Of a stretch of DNA of 64,000 nucleotides, positions 33,938 through 43,103 are shown piece after piece. Source of the DNA: 34-65-8 sp046294735 (GTDB taxonomy: Bacteria; Pseudomonadota; Alphaproteobacteria; Sphingomonadales; Sphingomonadaceae); assembly GCA_046294735.1 (NCBI GenBank), contig JBKBKB010000004.1, forward strand, positions 62,001 to 126,000. The letters run 5' to 3'. The notes under the pieces were generated by a model that was given only the letters and a program-made list of their open reading frames with translations, did not search any database and was not told the DNA's origin. Both the position numbers and the translations under genes were made by a program. Within the stretch, counting starts at the first letter, position 1. Each line of letters opens with the position of its first letter.

Positions 33938-34279
33938 TCAACCTTGCCCCGGCTTGTCTGGAGCAGGTGCCTCCGGCGGGGGCACCGCTGCCTCGGCCGA
34001 TGCGGGTGGCGGCGCGGCGCCATCATCCGGCACCATCTCAGCCGCCGGATGCTGGGCCATGATGGCCGCATTGCGTTCGCGCCAGGTCTTCTCCATCTCC
34101 TCCATTTCCGCTTCGCGGATCATGGCATCAACCCCGGTCCGGAAATGGGCAGACATGCGGCGAATTTTCCCGATCCATCGGCCGGCAGTGCGTAGCGCCA
34201 ACGGCATGTCTTTCGGACCGATAGCGATGACCGCCACGATCACGATAACCAGCAATTCGGTTGCGCCGATGTCAAACAT
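33938..34279 (-). CDS. tatB: Sec-independent protein translocase TatB
   Basis: A 113-residue TatA/B family subunit. The start M-F-D-I-G-A-T-E-L-L is diagnostic for TatB; one membrane helix (about 6-20) and a G-P hinge are followed by an amphipathic helix, then a Pro/Ala-rich cytoplasmic tail. TatB with TatC forms the signal-peptide receptor. Placed between tatA and tatC with short gaps. Confidence 0.93.
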   Translation of the reverse strand: MFDIGATELLVIVIVAVIAIGPKDMPLALRTAGRWIGKIRRMSAHFRTGVDAMIREAEMEEMEKTWRERNAAIMAQHPAAEMVPDDGAAPPPASAEAAVPPPEAPAPDKPGQG

Positions 34280-34302
34280 GGGCCTGATCCGGCAATGCGA
34301 GG

Positions 34303-34524
34303 TCAGCTTTTCGCGTCGGTCTTGTCCTGCTGCTGCGCCTCGGCAGCGCCCGGTGCGGGCGATTCGATCCGCGGAGCAGGCTTTTCGTCCGGCTCGTTCA
34401 TGCCCTGCTTGAAGCTTTTGATGCCCTTGCCGAAATCACCCATCATTTCCGATATCCGGCCGCGCCCGAACAGGACGAGGATAACGAGAGCGATGATGAT
34501 CAACTGGACCGGACCGAGCGACAT
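34303..34524 (-). CDS. tatA: Sec-independent protein translocase TatA
   Basis: A 73-residue pore-forming subunit. It begins with a short periplasmic N-terminus, one membrane helix (I-I-I-A-L-V-I-L-V-L), the F-G-R-G-R-I hinge, then F-G-K-G-I-K-S-F-K and a charged tail. The ATG at 34524 gives the TatA length; a longer frame reaching 34599 would add a non-TatA extension. It is 71 bp after scpB and 23 bp before tatB. Confidence 0.92.
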   Translation of the reverse strand: MSLGPVQLIIIALVILVLFGRGRISEMMGDFGKGIKSFKQGMNEPDEKPAPRIESPAPGAAEAQQQDKTDAKS

Positions 34525-34595
34525 GTTGGTGACCTTTGCACGAGGTGTGTTCGGGTCAATATAGGCGGTGGCAGGCATCAGCGCCAGCGGCGAAG

Positions 34596-35192
34596 TCATT
34601 CCTCTTCATCGCGTGTGATCTGCCGGTCCTCGACCAGGGCGCCGTATGCGTCATCAACCGGATCGAGCAACCCGGCGGCCCGCAAGTCGTCGATCCCCGG
34701 AAGGTCGCGCCGCGAGGAAAGCCCGAAATGCTGGAGGAATTCTGGCGTGGTGGCGTAGATGACCGGCCGGCCCGGAACTTCCCGACGTCCAGCCACCCGT
34801 ACCCAGCCGGCCTCCATCAGCACATCGAGCGTGCCGCCGGAGGTCTGCACGCCGCGAATTGATTCGATCTCCGCCCGGCTGACCGGCTCGTGATAGGCCA
34901 CGATCGCCAACACTTCGGTTGCAGCACGGCTGAGACGCCGAACCTGTTCGCGCTCGCGGCGGAGCAGGTGGGCGCAATCAGGGGAGGTCTGGAAATGCCA
35001 TCGATCGCCTCGTTCGACCAGTTGCACACCCCGCTCTGCATAGTGCGCGACAAGGATTGCGAGCGCACTCCGCACATGGGCCGCATCCGCATCGCCAAGA
35101 TGCGCCGCAATGGCCGCCACGGTGAGCGGCTCGTCCGAGGCGAACAGCATGGCCTCAACCGCCCGTTCCAGTTCCCCCGGTCGCCCGCTCAT
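34596..35192 (-). CDS. scpB: Segregation and condensation protein B
   Basis: A winged-helix kleisin-interacting subunit of the SMC-ScpAB complex that compacts and segregates chromosomes. The 198-residue protein shows E-A-M-L-F-A-S-D-E-P-L near residue 13 and A-I-V-A-Y-H-E-P-V-S-R-A-E-I near 95, both typical. The C-terminal ~25 residues are acidic. Its start overlaps the scpA stop by 4 bp. Confidence 0.92.
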   Translation of the reverse strand: MSGRPGELERAVEAMLFASDEPLTVAAIAAHLGDADAAHVRSALAILVAHYAERGVQLVERGDRWHFQTSPDCAHLLRREREQVRRLSRAATEVLAIVAYHEPVSRAEIESIRGVQTSGGTLDVLMEAGWVRVAGRREVPGRPVIYATTPEFLQHFGLSSRRDLPGIDDLRAAGLLDPVDDAYGALVEDRQITRDEEE

Positions 35193-35995
35193 CCGGGTAC
35201 TCGGCGCAGCCGCAATGGTCCGAACACATCGTCCTGCCCCAGTTCCGCCTTGCCCAGCCGGGCCAGTTCCAGCGCCGCAACGAAGCTGGAGGCCAGCGCA
35301 GAGCGCCGCAGCCGCGGCTCAGCATAGGGGGGCAGGAATTCTTCGAGCCACATCCAGTCGAGGGTTACACCGAGCATCGCGGATACCCGGTCGAGCGCAC
35401 TCTCCAGCGTCATCACGGGCCGGTTGCGGACCATGTGGATTGCCGGGGCCGTGCGCGCCTTGACCTGCCCATAGGCCTGGACCAGGGTAAACCAGTCGCA
35501 AGTCCACTTCAGCTTTCGGTTGGTCCGCAAGCCTTCCGGTACGCCGCGCACGAAGACGTCCCGGCCAACCCGGTCCCGCGCCATGAGTCGGGCCGCGGCA
35601 TCCCGCATCGCACCGAGCCGCTGCAGCCGCAATTGCAAGCGCAGCGCCAGTTCTTCCGGACTGGGATCCTCCTGTTCCTCCCTGGGCAGCAGCAGCGCTG
35701 ATTTCAGGTATGCCAGCCACGCCGCCATCACCAGGTAATCGGCTGCGAGTTCCAATCGCAGTGCCTCGGCCCGCTCGATATAGCCGAGGTACTGGTCAAC
35801 CAGTGCAAGGATGGAAATCTGGCGCAGATCGACCTTCTGCCGCCGTGCCAGGTCAAGCAGCAGATCCAGTGGACCTTCCCACCCGTCCAGTTCGAGGTAC
35901 AGCGCTCCGTCGCCGGTGGGGGCTGATGCGGGCGTCACCCATTCGTCACCCAACGCTGCGGCGCTATCCTGCAACAGCAGGTCTTCCCCGGTCAC
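35189..35995 (-). CDS. scpA: Segregation and condensation protein A
   Basis: The kleisin of the SMC complex. It is 268 residues with the diagnostic W-E-G-P-L-D-L-L-L near residue 38, then A-D-Y-L-V-M-A-A-W-L and a C-terminal winged helix with F-V-A-A-L-E-L-A-R. GTG start overlapping the nagZ stop (GTGA), and its own stop overlaps scpB, so nagZ, scpA and scpB are translationally linked. Confidence 0.92.
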   Translation of the reverse strand: MTGEDLLLQDSAAALGDEWVTPASAPTGDGALYLELDGWEGPLDLLLDLARRQKVDLRQISILALVDQYLGYIERAEALRLELAADYLVMAAWLAYLKSALLLPREEQEDPSPEELALRLQLRLQRLGAMRDAAARLMARDRVGRDVFVRGVPEGLRTNRKLKWTCDWFTLVQAYGQVKARTAPAIHMVRNRPVMTLESALDRVSAMLGVTLDWMWLEEFLPPYAEPRLRRSALASSFVAALELARLGKAELGQDDVFGPLRLRRVPG

Positions 35996-37023
35996 GCTGC
36001 CTGCTCCGCCAACGCGAGCAACGTGTCGCGCTTGTCCAGCAGGGCAAGTTGCTCGGCCCGGTCATCGGCGCCATCGCCCGCCACCGCCGTTGTTGCCAGC
36101 GCCCTCGCCAGCCGGTCTGACGCAGACGAAGACATCGCAGGCAGGACATTGGCAATCCCCTGCATGTCATCAAGCCTGGCCCAGCAGTTCAGCACAACAT
36201 CGCAGCCAGCGGCAATTGCCCGTTCGGCGCGTTCGGGGATGGTGCCATCGAGCGCCTGCATGTCGATATCGTCGGTCAGGAGCAAGCCATCGAAGCCTAT
36301 CCGTTCGCGAATGACGCTATGGATGACATAGGGCGACTGGGTGGCCGGACGATCTGCATCCCAGGCGGTGAAGCGGATATGCGCACTCATCCCGATTGGC
36401 GCGGACGCTAGCGCACGAAATGGCGCGATGTCAGTCTCGAGCTCAGCATCGCTGGCTTCGACGACCGGCAATTCCTTGTGGCTGTCAGCAGTGGCCCGGC
36501 CATGGCCGGGCATATGCTTGAGGCAGCCGGCAATTCCTGCGGATGCCAGCCCATCAAGCACTGCGCGGCCGAGCGCGGCGACCTGCATTGGGTTCGAACC
36601 AAGCGCCCGGTCACCAATCACCTGATCGGTTTGCGGGCGTCGCACATCGAACGGCGCGTGATAATTGACCGTAATCCCGGCGCGGCGCAGTTCCTGCCCC
36701 ATGGCCCGGGCATTGACGCGCACGGCCTCGATCGCTGAGGCCGGAGCCAGTTGGTAGAGCCGGTCAAACGCTTCACCAGCGGGATAGCGCGCCCATTCAG
36801 GGGGCTTCATCCGCGTCACCCGACCGCCTTCCTGATCGATCGAGATCAGCAGCCGTTCACGCCCGTGGATAGCGCGCAGGCTGTCAGTGAGTGCGCGCAG
36901 TTGGTCCTGTGTTTCGCAATTGCGCGCGAACAGGATGTAGCCGACCGGATCGGCCTCACGAAAAAAGGCGCGCTCCTCAGGCGTAAGCGAGGTTCCGGCA
37001 ATCCCGAAGATGGCAGGCGTCAT
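35992..37023 (-). CDS. nagZ: Beta-N-acetylhexosaminidase (NagZ, GH3)
   Basis: Removes N-acetylglucosamine from anhydro-muropeptides in cell-wall recycling, in the cytoplasm. 343 residues. Motifs: the S-I-D-Q-E-G-G-R-V loop, K-H-M-P-G-H-G (N-acetyl and histidine loop) with D-S-H following, and the nucleophile loop L-L-T-D-D-I-D-M. In organisms with AmpR its product pathway can affect beta-lactamase induction; no such genes are here. It sits between the SPOR-domain gene and scpA. Confidence 0.93.
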   Translation of the reverse strand: MTPAIFGIAGTSLTPEERAFFREADPVGYILFARNCETQDQLRALTDSLRAIHGRERLLISIDQEGGRVTRMKPPEWARYPAGEAFDRLYQLAPASAIEAVRVNARAMGQELRRAGITVNYHAPFDVRRPQTDQVIGDRALGSNPMQVAALGRAVLDGLASAGIAGCLKHMPGHGRATADSHKELPVVEASDAELETDIAPFRALASAPIGMSAHIRFTAWDADRPATQSPYVIHSVIRERIGFDGLLLTDDIDMQALDGTIPERAERAIAAGCDVVLNCWARLDDMQGIANVLPAMSSSASDRLARALATTAVAGDGADDRAEQLALLDKRDTLLALAEQAA

Positions 37024-37102
37024 GCCGTCAGGTTCGCAGGAACCGTCGCGGGCCGCAAGCGATGCGGACCGTCACCATGTGCAAAAAGCAGCAGTTTCCC
37101 GC

Positions 37103-37870
37103 TCAGTTCTTGACCTGACAGGGAATACCCTGGCTCTTCAATCGTCCGCACAGCGCACTCGCCGCAGCCGCATCACCCGCGACTGCCTGCAGCCGGAAGA
37201 CCTTGCCCGAGTCGATCTGCCCCTCCATGATCCGATAGCGCACGCCTTGCAGAGCATCGGTCTGGCGGTTCAGCTGGCTCCAGCCGCGTTCGGCACTATC
37301 GCGAGAAGAATAGGCGCCGACCTGGACCCCCACCCCACCACCTGCAGACTCGTCCGCAGCGCGCGATCCCGCCGCATTGATGCTCGGTCGCGGAGCTTGC
37401 GTAGCGCCCTCGGTGCTGCCCTGCCCCGCAGAATTGCCCTGCGCGGCTGTGCCGTCATTGGTCGCTAGCCTACCTTCGCGGGTCTCGCCTTCGCCGACCG
37501 CTGGAGCGACATCACCAGTGCCTTCGAAAGTCTTGCCACCGGGGTCCTCCGGTCGCTCCTTGAGCGGTCCGGGAGGCGCGGAGATAGTGCTGCCGTCGGC
37601 CACCAGTTCCGGATCGGGCCGGTTGCTCCAGTACCACAGGCCATAGAGGATCGCGCCGATAGCAGCGAGCCCGACGACAAAAGTCAGGAGCAGCCGCCCA
37701 AGGCCGGAGCCCTCATCCTCGTCCTCATAATCGTCAGACTCAAGCCACGGAAGCGGCTCATCGTCATTGGCGAGCGAGAGTTCCTCGGCGGCGGCGTCGC
37801 CTTCGTCCCACTCTGCCTCATCAAAAGGCTCGCCGTCGCGTTCGCGTCCGTTGTCCCCCAGAGCGACCAT
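37103..37870 (-). CDS. SPOR domain protein
   Basis: A 255-residue bitopic protein: acidic cytoplasmic N-terminus (about 1-55), one membrane helix (about 60-80), a low-complexity Gly/Thr/Ala linker, and a C-terminal SPOR domain (about 180-255, V-Q-V-G-A-Y-S-S then R-V... C-G-R-L-K-S-Q-G). SPOR domains bind denuded glycan strands and bring proteins to the division site. The ATG at 37870 overlaps the argS stop region (TAGTGATG), so the start could also be a GTG one codon earlier. Position after argS is conserved in sphingomonads. Confidence 0.88.
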   Translation of the reverse strand: MVALGDNGRERDGEPFDEAEWDEGDAAAEELSLANDDEPLPWLESDDYEDEDEGSGLGRLLLTFVVGLAAIGAILYGLWYWSNRPDPELVADGSTISAPPGPLKERPEDPGGKTFEGTGDVAPAVGEGETREGRLATNDGTAAQGNSAGQGSTEGATQAPRPSINAAGSRAADESAGGGVGVQVGAYSSRDSAERGWSQLNRQTDALQGVRYRIMEGQIDSGKVFRLQAVAGDAAAASALCGRLKSQGIPCQVKN

Positions 37871-37872
37871 CA

Positions 37873-39630
37873 CTACATCTCCTCGACCGCCTCGACCCCA
37901 AGCAGGGCCAGACCATTACGGATAACTTGCCCGATCTGCACTGCGAGGAAAAGCCTCGCAGCGGTCAGTTGCGGCTTCTGTGCCACGATGAACCGGTTTT
38001 CCGGCGTGTCATTGCCCATGTTCCAAAAGGAATGGAATGCCGCTGCAAGATCATAAAGATAGAACGCCACCCGATGCGGCTCGCGGGCCTGAGCGGCAGC
38101 TTCCACCAGCCGCGGGAACTGGGCCGCCTGCCGAACCAGCGCGCGATCGGCCTCCCCAAGCAGATCGAGGTGGGCCGGATCCGGCGCAAAGCCTTCGGCC
38201 GCGCCCTTGCGCAAGGTCGAACTGATCCGCGCGTGGGCGTACTGGACGTAAAACACCGGATTGTCCTTCGACGCCTCGACCACCTTGTCGAAGTCGAAAT
38301 CCATCTGCGCTTCAGGTTTGCGGGTCAGCATGGTGAAGCGGACCACGTCCTTGCCGACCATCTCGACCACGTCAGCCAGCGTGACGAAATTGCCGGCCCG
38401 CTTGCTCATCTTGAACGGCTGGCCGCCCTTGAGCAACTGGACCATCTGCACCAGCTTGACCTCGAACGGCTTCGGGCCAGTCGAATTCGGTCCCTCACCT
38501 GCGGTAAGCGCAGCCACCGCCGCCCTGATCCGCTTGACGGTACCGGCATGGTCTGCGCCCCATATGTCGACCAGTTCGTCTGCAGTCTGTGCCTTCTGGA
38601 AGTGGTAGGCGAGATCGGCTCCGAAATAGGTCCAGCTGCCATCGCTCTTGCGGATTGGCCGGTCCTGGTCGTCGCCAAAGCGCGTGGACCGAAACAGCGG
38701 AAGCTCGACCGGCTCCCAGTCCTCTGGTGTCTTGCCCTTGGGGGCTTCCAGCTCCCCGTCATAAACTAGGTCATGCGCGCGCAGCCACTGCTCGGCCTCT
38801 TCAGGCTTGCCTGCGGCCTGCAGCTCCGCTTCGGACGAGAACAGGTCGTGTTCGATGCCGAGTTTGGCCAGGTCGTCCTTGATCATCGCCAGCATGGCAT
38901 CGACCGCCCGGGCGCGGAATTGTGCGAGCCATTCGGATTCGGGCGCAGCGACGTAACGGTCCCCGAACTCCTGCGCCAATGCTTGCCCGACCGGCACCAG
39001 ATAGTCGCCCGGATAGAGGCCTTCCGGAATCTCGCCGACTGCTTCCCCCAGGGCCTCGCGATAGCGCAAGTGGGCCGAGCGGGCGAGAACATCGACCTGA
39101 CCACCGGCATCGTTGACGTAGTATTCGCGGATTACCCTATGCCCCGCAAACTCGAGCAGGCTGGCCAGCGCGTCGCCGACCACCGCACCGCGGCAGTGGC
39201 CCATGTGCATCGGCCCGGTCGGATTGGCCGAAACGTATTCGACATTGACCGTCCGCCCGGTGCCCATCGTGGAGCGGCCATAATTTGCACCGAGCGCGGC
39301 GATTGCCTGCAGTTCACGGGTCCAGACGGCGTCTGCCAACCGCAGGTTGATGAAACCCGGACCGGCGATCTCGGCGCTGACAATGTCCTCGTCCCGCGCC
39401 AGATGGGCCGCAAGCTGTTCAGCCAGCGCCCGCGGGTTCACCCCGGACGGCTTGGCGAGTACCATGGCTGCGTTGGTCGACAGGTCTCCATGGGAGGCAT
39501 CACGCGGCGGCTCGACCGCGACCGCGTGGCGCGGCGTTCCCGCCGGTATGACGCCTTCGCCTTCCAGGGCATCGAGCGCGGCGGAGACTTTGGCCGCGAA
39601 GGCGGCGTGCAAGGTTTTCAGTTCGGACAT
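37873..39630 (-). CDS. argS: Arginyl-tRNA synthetase
   Basis: Charges tRNA-Arg. A class I synthetase of 585 residues. The HIGH-type signature reads P-M-H-M-G-H-C-R-G near residue 136, and the KMSKS-type F-K-M-S-K-R-A-G lies near 410. The N-terminal additional domain and C-terminal DALR anticodon-binding domain are present in order. First gene of the run argS-SPOR-nagZ-scpA-scpB-tatABC. Confidence 0.95.
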   Translation of the reverse strand: MSELKTLHAAFAAKVSAALDALEGEGVIPAGTPRHAVAVEPPRDASHGDLSTNAAMVLAKPSGVNPRALAEQLAAHLARDEDIVSAEIAGPGFINLRLADAVWTRELQAIAALGANYGRSTMGTGRTVNVEYVSANPTGPMHMGHCRGAVVGDALASLLEFAGHRVIREYYVNDAGGQVDVLARSAHLRYREALGEAVGEIPEGLYPGDYLVPVGQALAQEFGDRYVAAPESEWLAQFRARAVDAMLAMIKDDLAKLGIEHDLFSSEAELQAAGKPEEAEQWLRAHDLVYDGELEAPKGKTPEDWEPVELPLFRSTRFGDDQDRPIRKSDGSWTYFGADLAYHFQKAQTADELVDIWGADHAGTVKRIRAAVAALTAGEGPNSTGPKPFEVKLVQMVQLLKGGQPFKMSKRAGNFVTLADVVEMVGKDVVRFTMLTRKPEAQMDFDFDKVVEASKDNPVFYVQYAHARISSTLRKGAAEGFAPDPAHLDLLGEADRALVRQAAQFPRLVEAAAQAREPHRVAFYLYDLAAAFHSFWNMGNDTPENRFIVAQKPQLTAARLFLAVQIGQVIRNGLALLGVEAVEEM

Positions 39631-39695
39631 GCCCGCGCGGTTAGCCGACCTGCGAAAAAGCGCAAGATGCGGCCCACCTGTCCGCCCGGCCCCGA

Positions 39696-40346
39696 TCAGC
39701 GCGTGGCGTTGTAGGCGAGCTGCTGCTCGGTGAGCTGGAACCCGACCAACAGTTCGAAGGTCGCCCGGTTCAGCGCGGCGCGGACCTGCGGGTCTGCCAG
39801 CGGATCGAGCGCGGCATCGGGGTCGCCCGACCGGCGCTTGCGGGTAATCTGTTCGCGAATGTCAGCCGGGAGCGTGGCCTCGTTGCGGTCGACAAAAGCG
39901 CCCGCCTTGGCGCTGGCACGGGCGCGTTCCTGTCCGTCGGCAAAATCAACCGCGACCGTGCCGATCCGCTTGGTCTGCACTGCCGCGCCGCCGCGCAGGA
40001 CGGTGGCGAAATAGGGCAGTTCGATCCGCCGCGGACCGCGCGTGTCGGTGCGGCGGACCAGGACATCGAAACTGGCCTCGGAATAGACCCGGGCGCCCGA
40101 ATCGTTACAGCTGCTGCGGACATTGGTGATGGCCGCAACGGCATCGATGTTGGCAGCTGTGCGATCGCCCGCGGTGCGGAACAGAGTTACGTCGCCGGTG
40201 TAATCCGGAACGCCGACTGCCGGGCACACGCTGCGGATCGCGGTAATGCCGACGCCCTGGTCAATGACCAGTTCGCCATCGCGCGCGCAGCCTGCCAGAA
40301 CGACGGCACAGGCGGAGGCCCAAAGCAGCTTGCGGCTCAATGTCAT
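39696..40346 (-). CDS. Lipoprotein of unknown function
   Basis: A 216-residue lipoprotein: signal peptide ending V-V-L-A-G-C at about residues 15-20. The mature part has a mixed composition with two cysteines (C-P-A-V and S-C-N-D, perhaps a disulfide) and a basic stretch near 170 (R-K-R-R-S-G-D-P). I do not recognise a family. It lies 66 bp upstream of argS on the same strand and is divergent from ispH across 72 bp. Confidence 0.65.
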   Translation of the reverse strand: MTLSRKLLWASACAVVLAGCARDGELVIDQGVGITAIRSVCPAVGVPDYTGDVTLFRTAGDRTAANIDAVAAITNVRSSCNDSGARVYSEASFDVLVRRTDTRGPRRIELPYFATVLRGGAAVQTKRIGTVAVDFADGQERARASAKAGAFVDRNEATLPADIREQITRKRRSGDPDAALDPLADPQVRAALNRATFELLVGFQLTEQQLAYNATR

Positions 40347-40418
40347 GCGGAATGGTCCCTCAAATTCATCGTTTGCTCGCCCTAGCGGCCCATGCAGCAA
40401 AGCGCTAGAGGCGGGTTT

Positions 40419-41393
40419 ATGAACGCCCCCTTGCCTTCCCCCGCAAACAGCGACACCCGCTTGCCGCTCACCGTCCTCGTTGCCGCCCCGCGCGGATTTT
40501 GCGCCGGAGTGGACCGTGCGATCGAAATCGTCGAACGCTCGCTCGAACGCTATGGCGCACCGGTCTATGTCCGGCACGAGATTGTCCACAACCGCTTCGT
40601 GGTTGACGGATTGAAGGCCAAGGGTGCGATCTTCGTCGAGGAACTAGACGAGGTGCCGGATGGCGCCCCGGTCGTATTCAGCGCGCACGGCGTGCCCAAA
40701 TCCGTGCCCACCGAAGCGCAGCGGCGCGGTCTTTCCTATCTCGATGCCACGTGCCCGCTGGTCAGCAAGGTCCACCGCCAGGCTGAGCGGCACATCGAAA
40801 AGGGCCTGCACATCATCTTTGTCGGCCACGAAGGACACCCCGAGGTGATCGGCACCATGGGTCAGGTTCCGGATGGGTGGATGACCCTTGTCGAAACGGT
40901 GGCCGATGTCACACACCTCAACTTCCCTGATGATGCCCCGCTGTCCTTCCTGACCCAGACCACCTTGTCGGTCGATGACACTGCGGACATTGTTGCTGCC
41001 TTGCGGGTCAAGTATCCGCATATCGTCGGGCCCAAGGCAGAAGACATCTGCTATGCCACCTCCAACCGGCAGGCGGCCGTCAAGGCGATTGCGCCTGACA
41101 GCGACCTGGTGCTGGTGATCGGCGCCCCGAATTCGTCCAACTCGCTGCGGTTGGTCGAAGTGTCCGAGCGCTGCGGAACCCCGGCCCGGCTGATCCAGCG
41201 GGCCAGCGAAATCGACCCGGCGTGGCTCGAAGGGGTCAGCAAACTGGGCCTGACAGCGGGCGCGTCAGCCCCGGAGACCCTGGTGCGCGAAGTGGTCAAC
41301 CTGCTCGCCACCTGGCGCGACGTCGAGGAGCATACCCTGGTTACGACCGAAGAGAAGATGGTGTTCAAACTGCCGCGCCAGCTCACCGAGTAA
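40419..41393 (+). CDS. ispH: 4-hydroxy-3-methylbut-2-enyl diphosphate reductase
   Basis: Last step of the MEP isoprenoid pathway. A [4Fe-4S] enzyme of 324 residues with the three cluster cysteines C28 (R-G-F-C-A-G), C112 (A-T-C-P-L) and C211 (I-C-Y-A-T). The active-site S-A-H-G-V and E-G-H-P-E motifs are also intact. The ATG at 40419 follows AGAGGCGGG. It is followed after 7 bp by thrB and then rnhA in a conserved sphingomonad order. Confidence 0.95.
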   Translation: MNAPLPSPANSDTRLPLTVLVAAPRGFCAGVDRAIEIVERSLERYGAPVYVRHEIVHNRFVVDGLKAKGAIFVEELDEVPDGAPVVFSAHGVPKSVPTEAQRRGLSYLDATCPLVSKVHRQAERHIEKGLHIIFVGHEGHPEVIGTMGQVPDGWMTLVETVADVTHLNFPDDAPLSFLTQTTLSVDDTADIVAALRVKYPHIVGPKAEDICYATSNRQAAVKAIAPDSDLVLVIGAPNSSNSLRLVEVSERCGTPARLIQRASEIDPAWLEGVSKLGLTAGASAPETLVREVVNLLATWRDVEEHTLVTTEEKMVFKLPRQLTE

Positions 41394-41400
41394 CCTGCCC

Positions 41401-42381
41401 GTGGCTGTCTATACCCACCTCGGGGCAGAAGACCTGGCAGACCTGATCGCGGCATACGATGTCGGCGAACTGCTCTCGGCCAAGGGCATCGCCGAAGGGG
41501 TCTCCAATTCGAACTGGATGCTGGAGACCACGGCCGGCCGGTTCATCCTGACCATGTACGAGCGCCGGATCGACCTTGCCGACCTGCCGTTCTTTCTCGG
41601 CCTGCTGGACCATCTCGCGGCGAAAGGCTGCCCGGTTCCCCGCACCATTCATGACCGCGAGGGAGCGGCCTTCCGGATGCTGGACGGCAAGGCGGTGGCG
41701 CTGATCGAGTTCCTGCCGGGGGTTTCGGTTGACCGGCCCACTGCCGGGCAGGCGCGCAGCGTCGGGGCCGTCCTCGCCCGGATGCACCTGGCCGCGACCG
41801 ACATGGCGGGCTGGCGCGGCAATGCGCTTGGACCGGATACGTCGGCACAGGTCCTGGCAGGATGCGGCGCCGAAGCGCTGGCAGGGATCGATCCTGATCT
41901 GCCGCGGGCCATCGGCCTTGGGGCAGAGGTGGCGGCACGCTGGCCAGCCGGACTGCCCCGCTCGATAATCCATTCCGATCTTTTTCCCGACAATGTGCTG
42001 ATGCTTGGCAACGAAGTTTCGGGCCTGATCGACTTCTATTTCGCCTGCACCGACATGATGGCATACGACCTGGCCGTGACCCATGCTGCCTGGAGTTTCG
42101 CGAGCGGCGGGGCCCGGCATCGCGAGGACGTGGGACGGGCGTTGCTGGAAGGCTATGAAAGCATTCGCCCGCTGGAGTCTGCCGAACGCGATGCGCTGCC
42201 TCTACTGGTTCAGGGGGCCTGCCTGCGGTTCGTGTCCAGCCGCGCACAGGACTGGCTCGACACTCCGCACGAAGCCCTGGTAACGCGCAAGGATCCTATG
42301 GATTTCCTGCGCCGACTCGATTTCTACCGGAATGCTGGCGCGGCCCCGTTCGCGGGACCTGTCCAGACCGCTGCCGGATGA
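41401..42381 (+). CDS. thrB: Homoserine kinase (ThrB, aminoglycoside-phosphotransferase-like)
   Basis: Phosphorylates homoserine for threonine synthesis. This 326-residue enzyme belongs to the APH-like ThrB type, not the GHMP type. The catalytic loop is I-I-H-S-D-L-F-P-D-N, with the following L-I-D-F-Y-F metal motif; the N-terminus G-V-S-N-S-N-W is typical. GTG start 7 bp after ispH; the end overlaps rnhA by 4 bp. Confidence 0.9.
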   Translation: MAVYTHLGAEDLADLIAAYDVGELLSAKGIAEGVSNSNWMLETTAGRFILTMYERRIDLADLPFFLGLLDHLAAKGCPVPRTIHDREGAAFRMLDGKAVALIEFLPGVSVDRPTAGQARSVGAVLARMHLAATDMAGWRGNALGPDTSAQVLAGCGAEALAGIDPDLPRAIGLGAEVAARWPAGLPRSIIHSDLFPDNVLMLGNEVSGLIDFYFACTDMMAYDLAVTHAAWSFASGGARHREDVGRALLEGYESIRPLESAERDALPLLVQGACLRFVSSRAQDWLDTPHEALVTRKDPMDFLRRLDFYRNAGAAPFAGPVQTAAG

Positions 42382-42848
42382 AGAAGGTCGACTTGTTCAC
42401 CGACGGTGCGTGCAAGGGCAACCCCGGCCCCGGCGGCTGGGCCGCATTGCTGCGGATGGGGCGTCACGAGAAGGAACTGGTCGGCGGCGAAGTGCTCACC
42501 ACCAACAACCGGATGGAGATGAGCGCAGTGATCAAAGGATTGAGCGCCCTGATCGAGCCGTGCGCAGTAACTGTCCACACCGACAGCCGCTATGTCATCG
42601 ACGGCATGACCAAGTGGATCGACGGTTGGAAGAAGCGCGGCTGGGTCAATGCCAGCAAACAGCCGGTCAAGAATGCGGACCTGTGGCATGAGCTGATCGA
42701 AGCCGCCAACCGGCACTCGATCAGATGGGAATGGGTCAAGGGCCATTCAGGCCACCCGGAAAACGATCGGGTCGATCAGCTCGCCAGCGACGAAGCCGAC
42801 CGGCAGGCGCAGAGCCGGGGCAACCAGGCAACCGTCTCCGCGCCATAG
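42378..42848 (+). CDS. rnhA: Ribonuclease HI
   Basis: Degrades RNA in RNA-DNA hybrids. The protein is 156 residues with the DEDD residues at D9 (F-T-D-G-A-C-K-G-N-P), E47 (N-R-M-E-M), D69 (H-T-D-S-R-Y) and D130 (N-D-R-V-D), and the basic K-K-R-G-W handle. It overlaps the thrB stop by 4 bp and ends 8 bp before the convergent yegP-like gene. Confidence 0.96.
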   Translation: MKKVDLFTDGACKGNPGPGGWAALLRMGRHEKELVGGEVLTTNNRMEMSAVIKGLSALIEPCAVTVHTDSRYVIDGMTKWIDGWKKRGWVNASKQPVKNADLWHELIEAANRHSIRWEWVKGHSGHPENDRVDQLASDEADRQAQSRGNQATVSAP

Positions 42849-42856
42849 TGGCCAGT

Positions 42857-43033
42857 TCAGCTGTTGTCTTCGACTGGAGCCCCGGGGCCATTTTTCTTGA
42901 TTGAATCGATGGCATTCTGGGCCGATGCCTTGCTTGAATAGCCTTCGGTCGAGAACATGATCTCTGAATTGTACTTGAAGCGCACGCGGAACTCACCCGC
43001 CTTGTCCTTGTAGATCTCGAACTTGTGAGCCAT
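42857..43033 (-). CDS. YegP-like DUF1508 protein
   Basis: A 58-residue protein with the single DUF1508 repeat: starts M-A-H-K-F-E-I-Y-K-D, then G-E-F-R-V-R-F, and G-Y-S-S-K-A-S-A-Q-N-A-I-D-S near residues 31-44. DUF1508 proteins are small and of unknown function; E. coli YegP carries two such units, this one. The ribosome site GGGAGG precedes the ATG by 9 bp. The gene is isolated between rnhA and the oxidoreductase gene. Confidence 0.85.
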   Translation of the reverse strand: MAHKFEIYKDKAGEFRVRFKYNSEIMFSTEGYSSKASAQNAIDSIKKNGPGAPVEDNS

Positions 43034-43103
43034 TTCAGATACCTCCCGTTACAGTGATAGGTTCGTGCACACTAGCTGATGGCAACCGGATTACCAGCCC
43101 CGA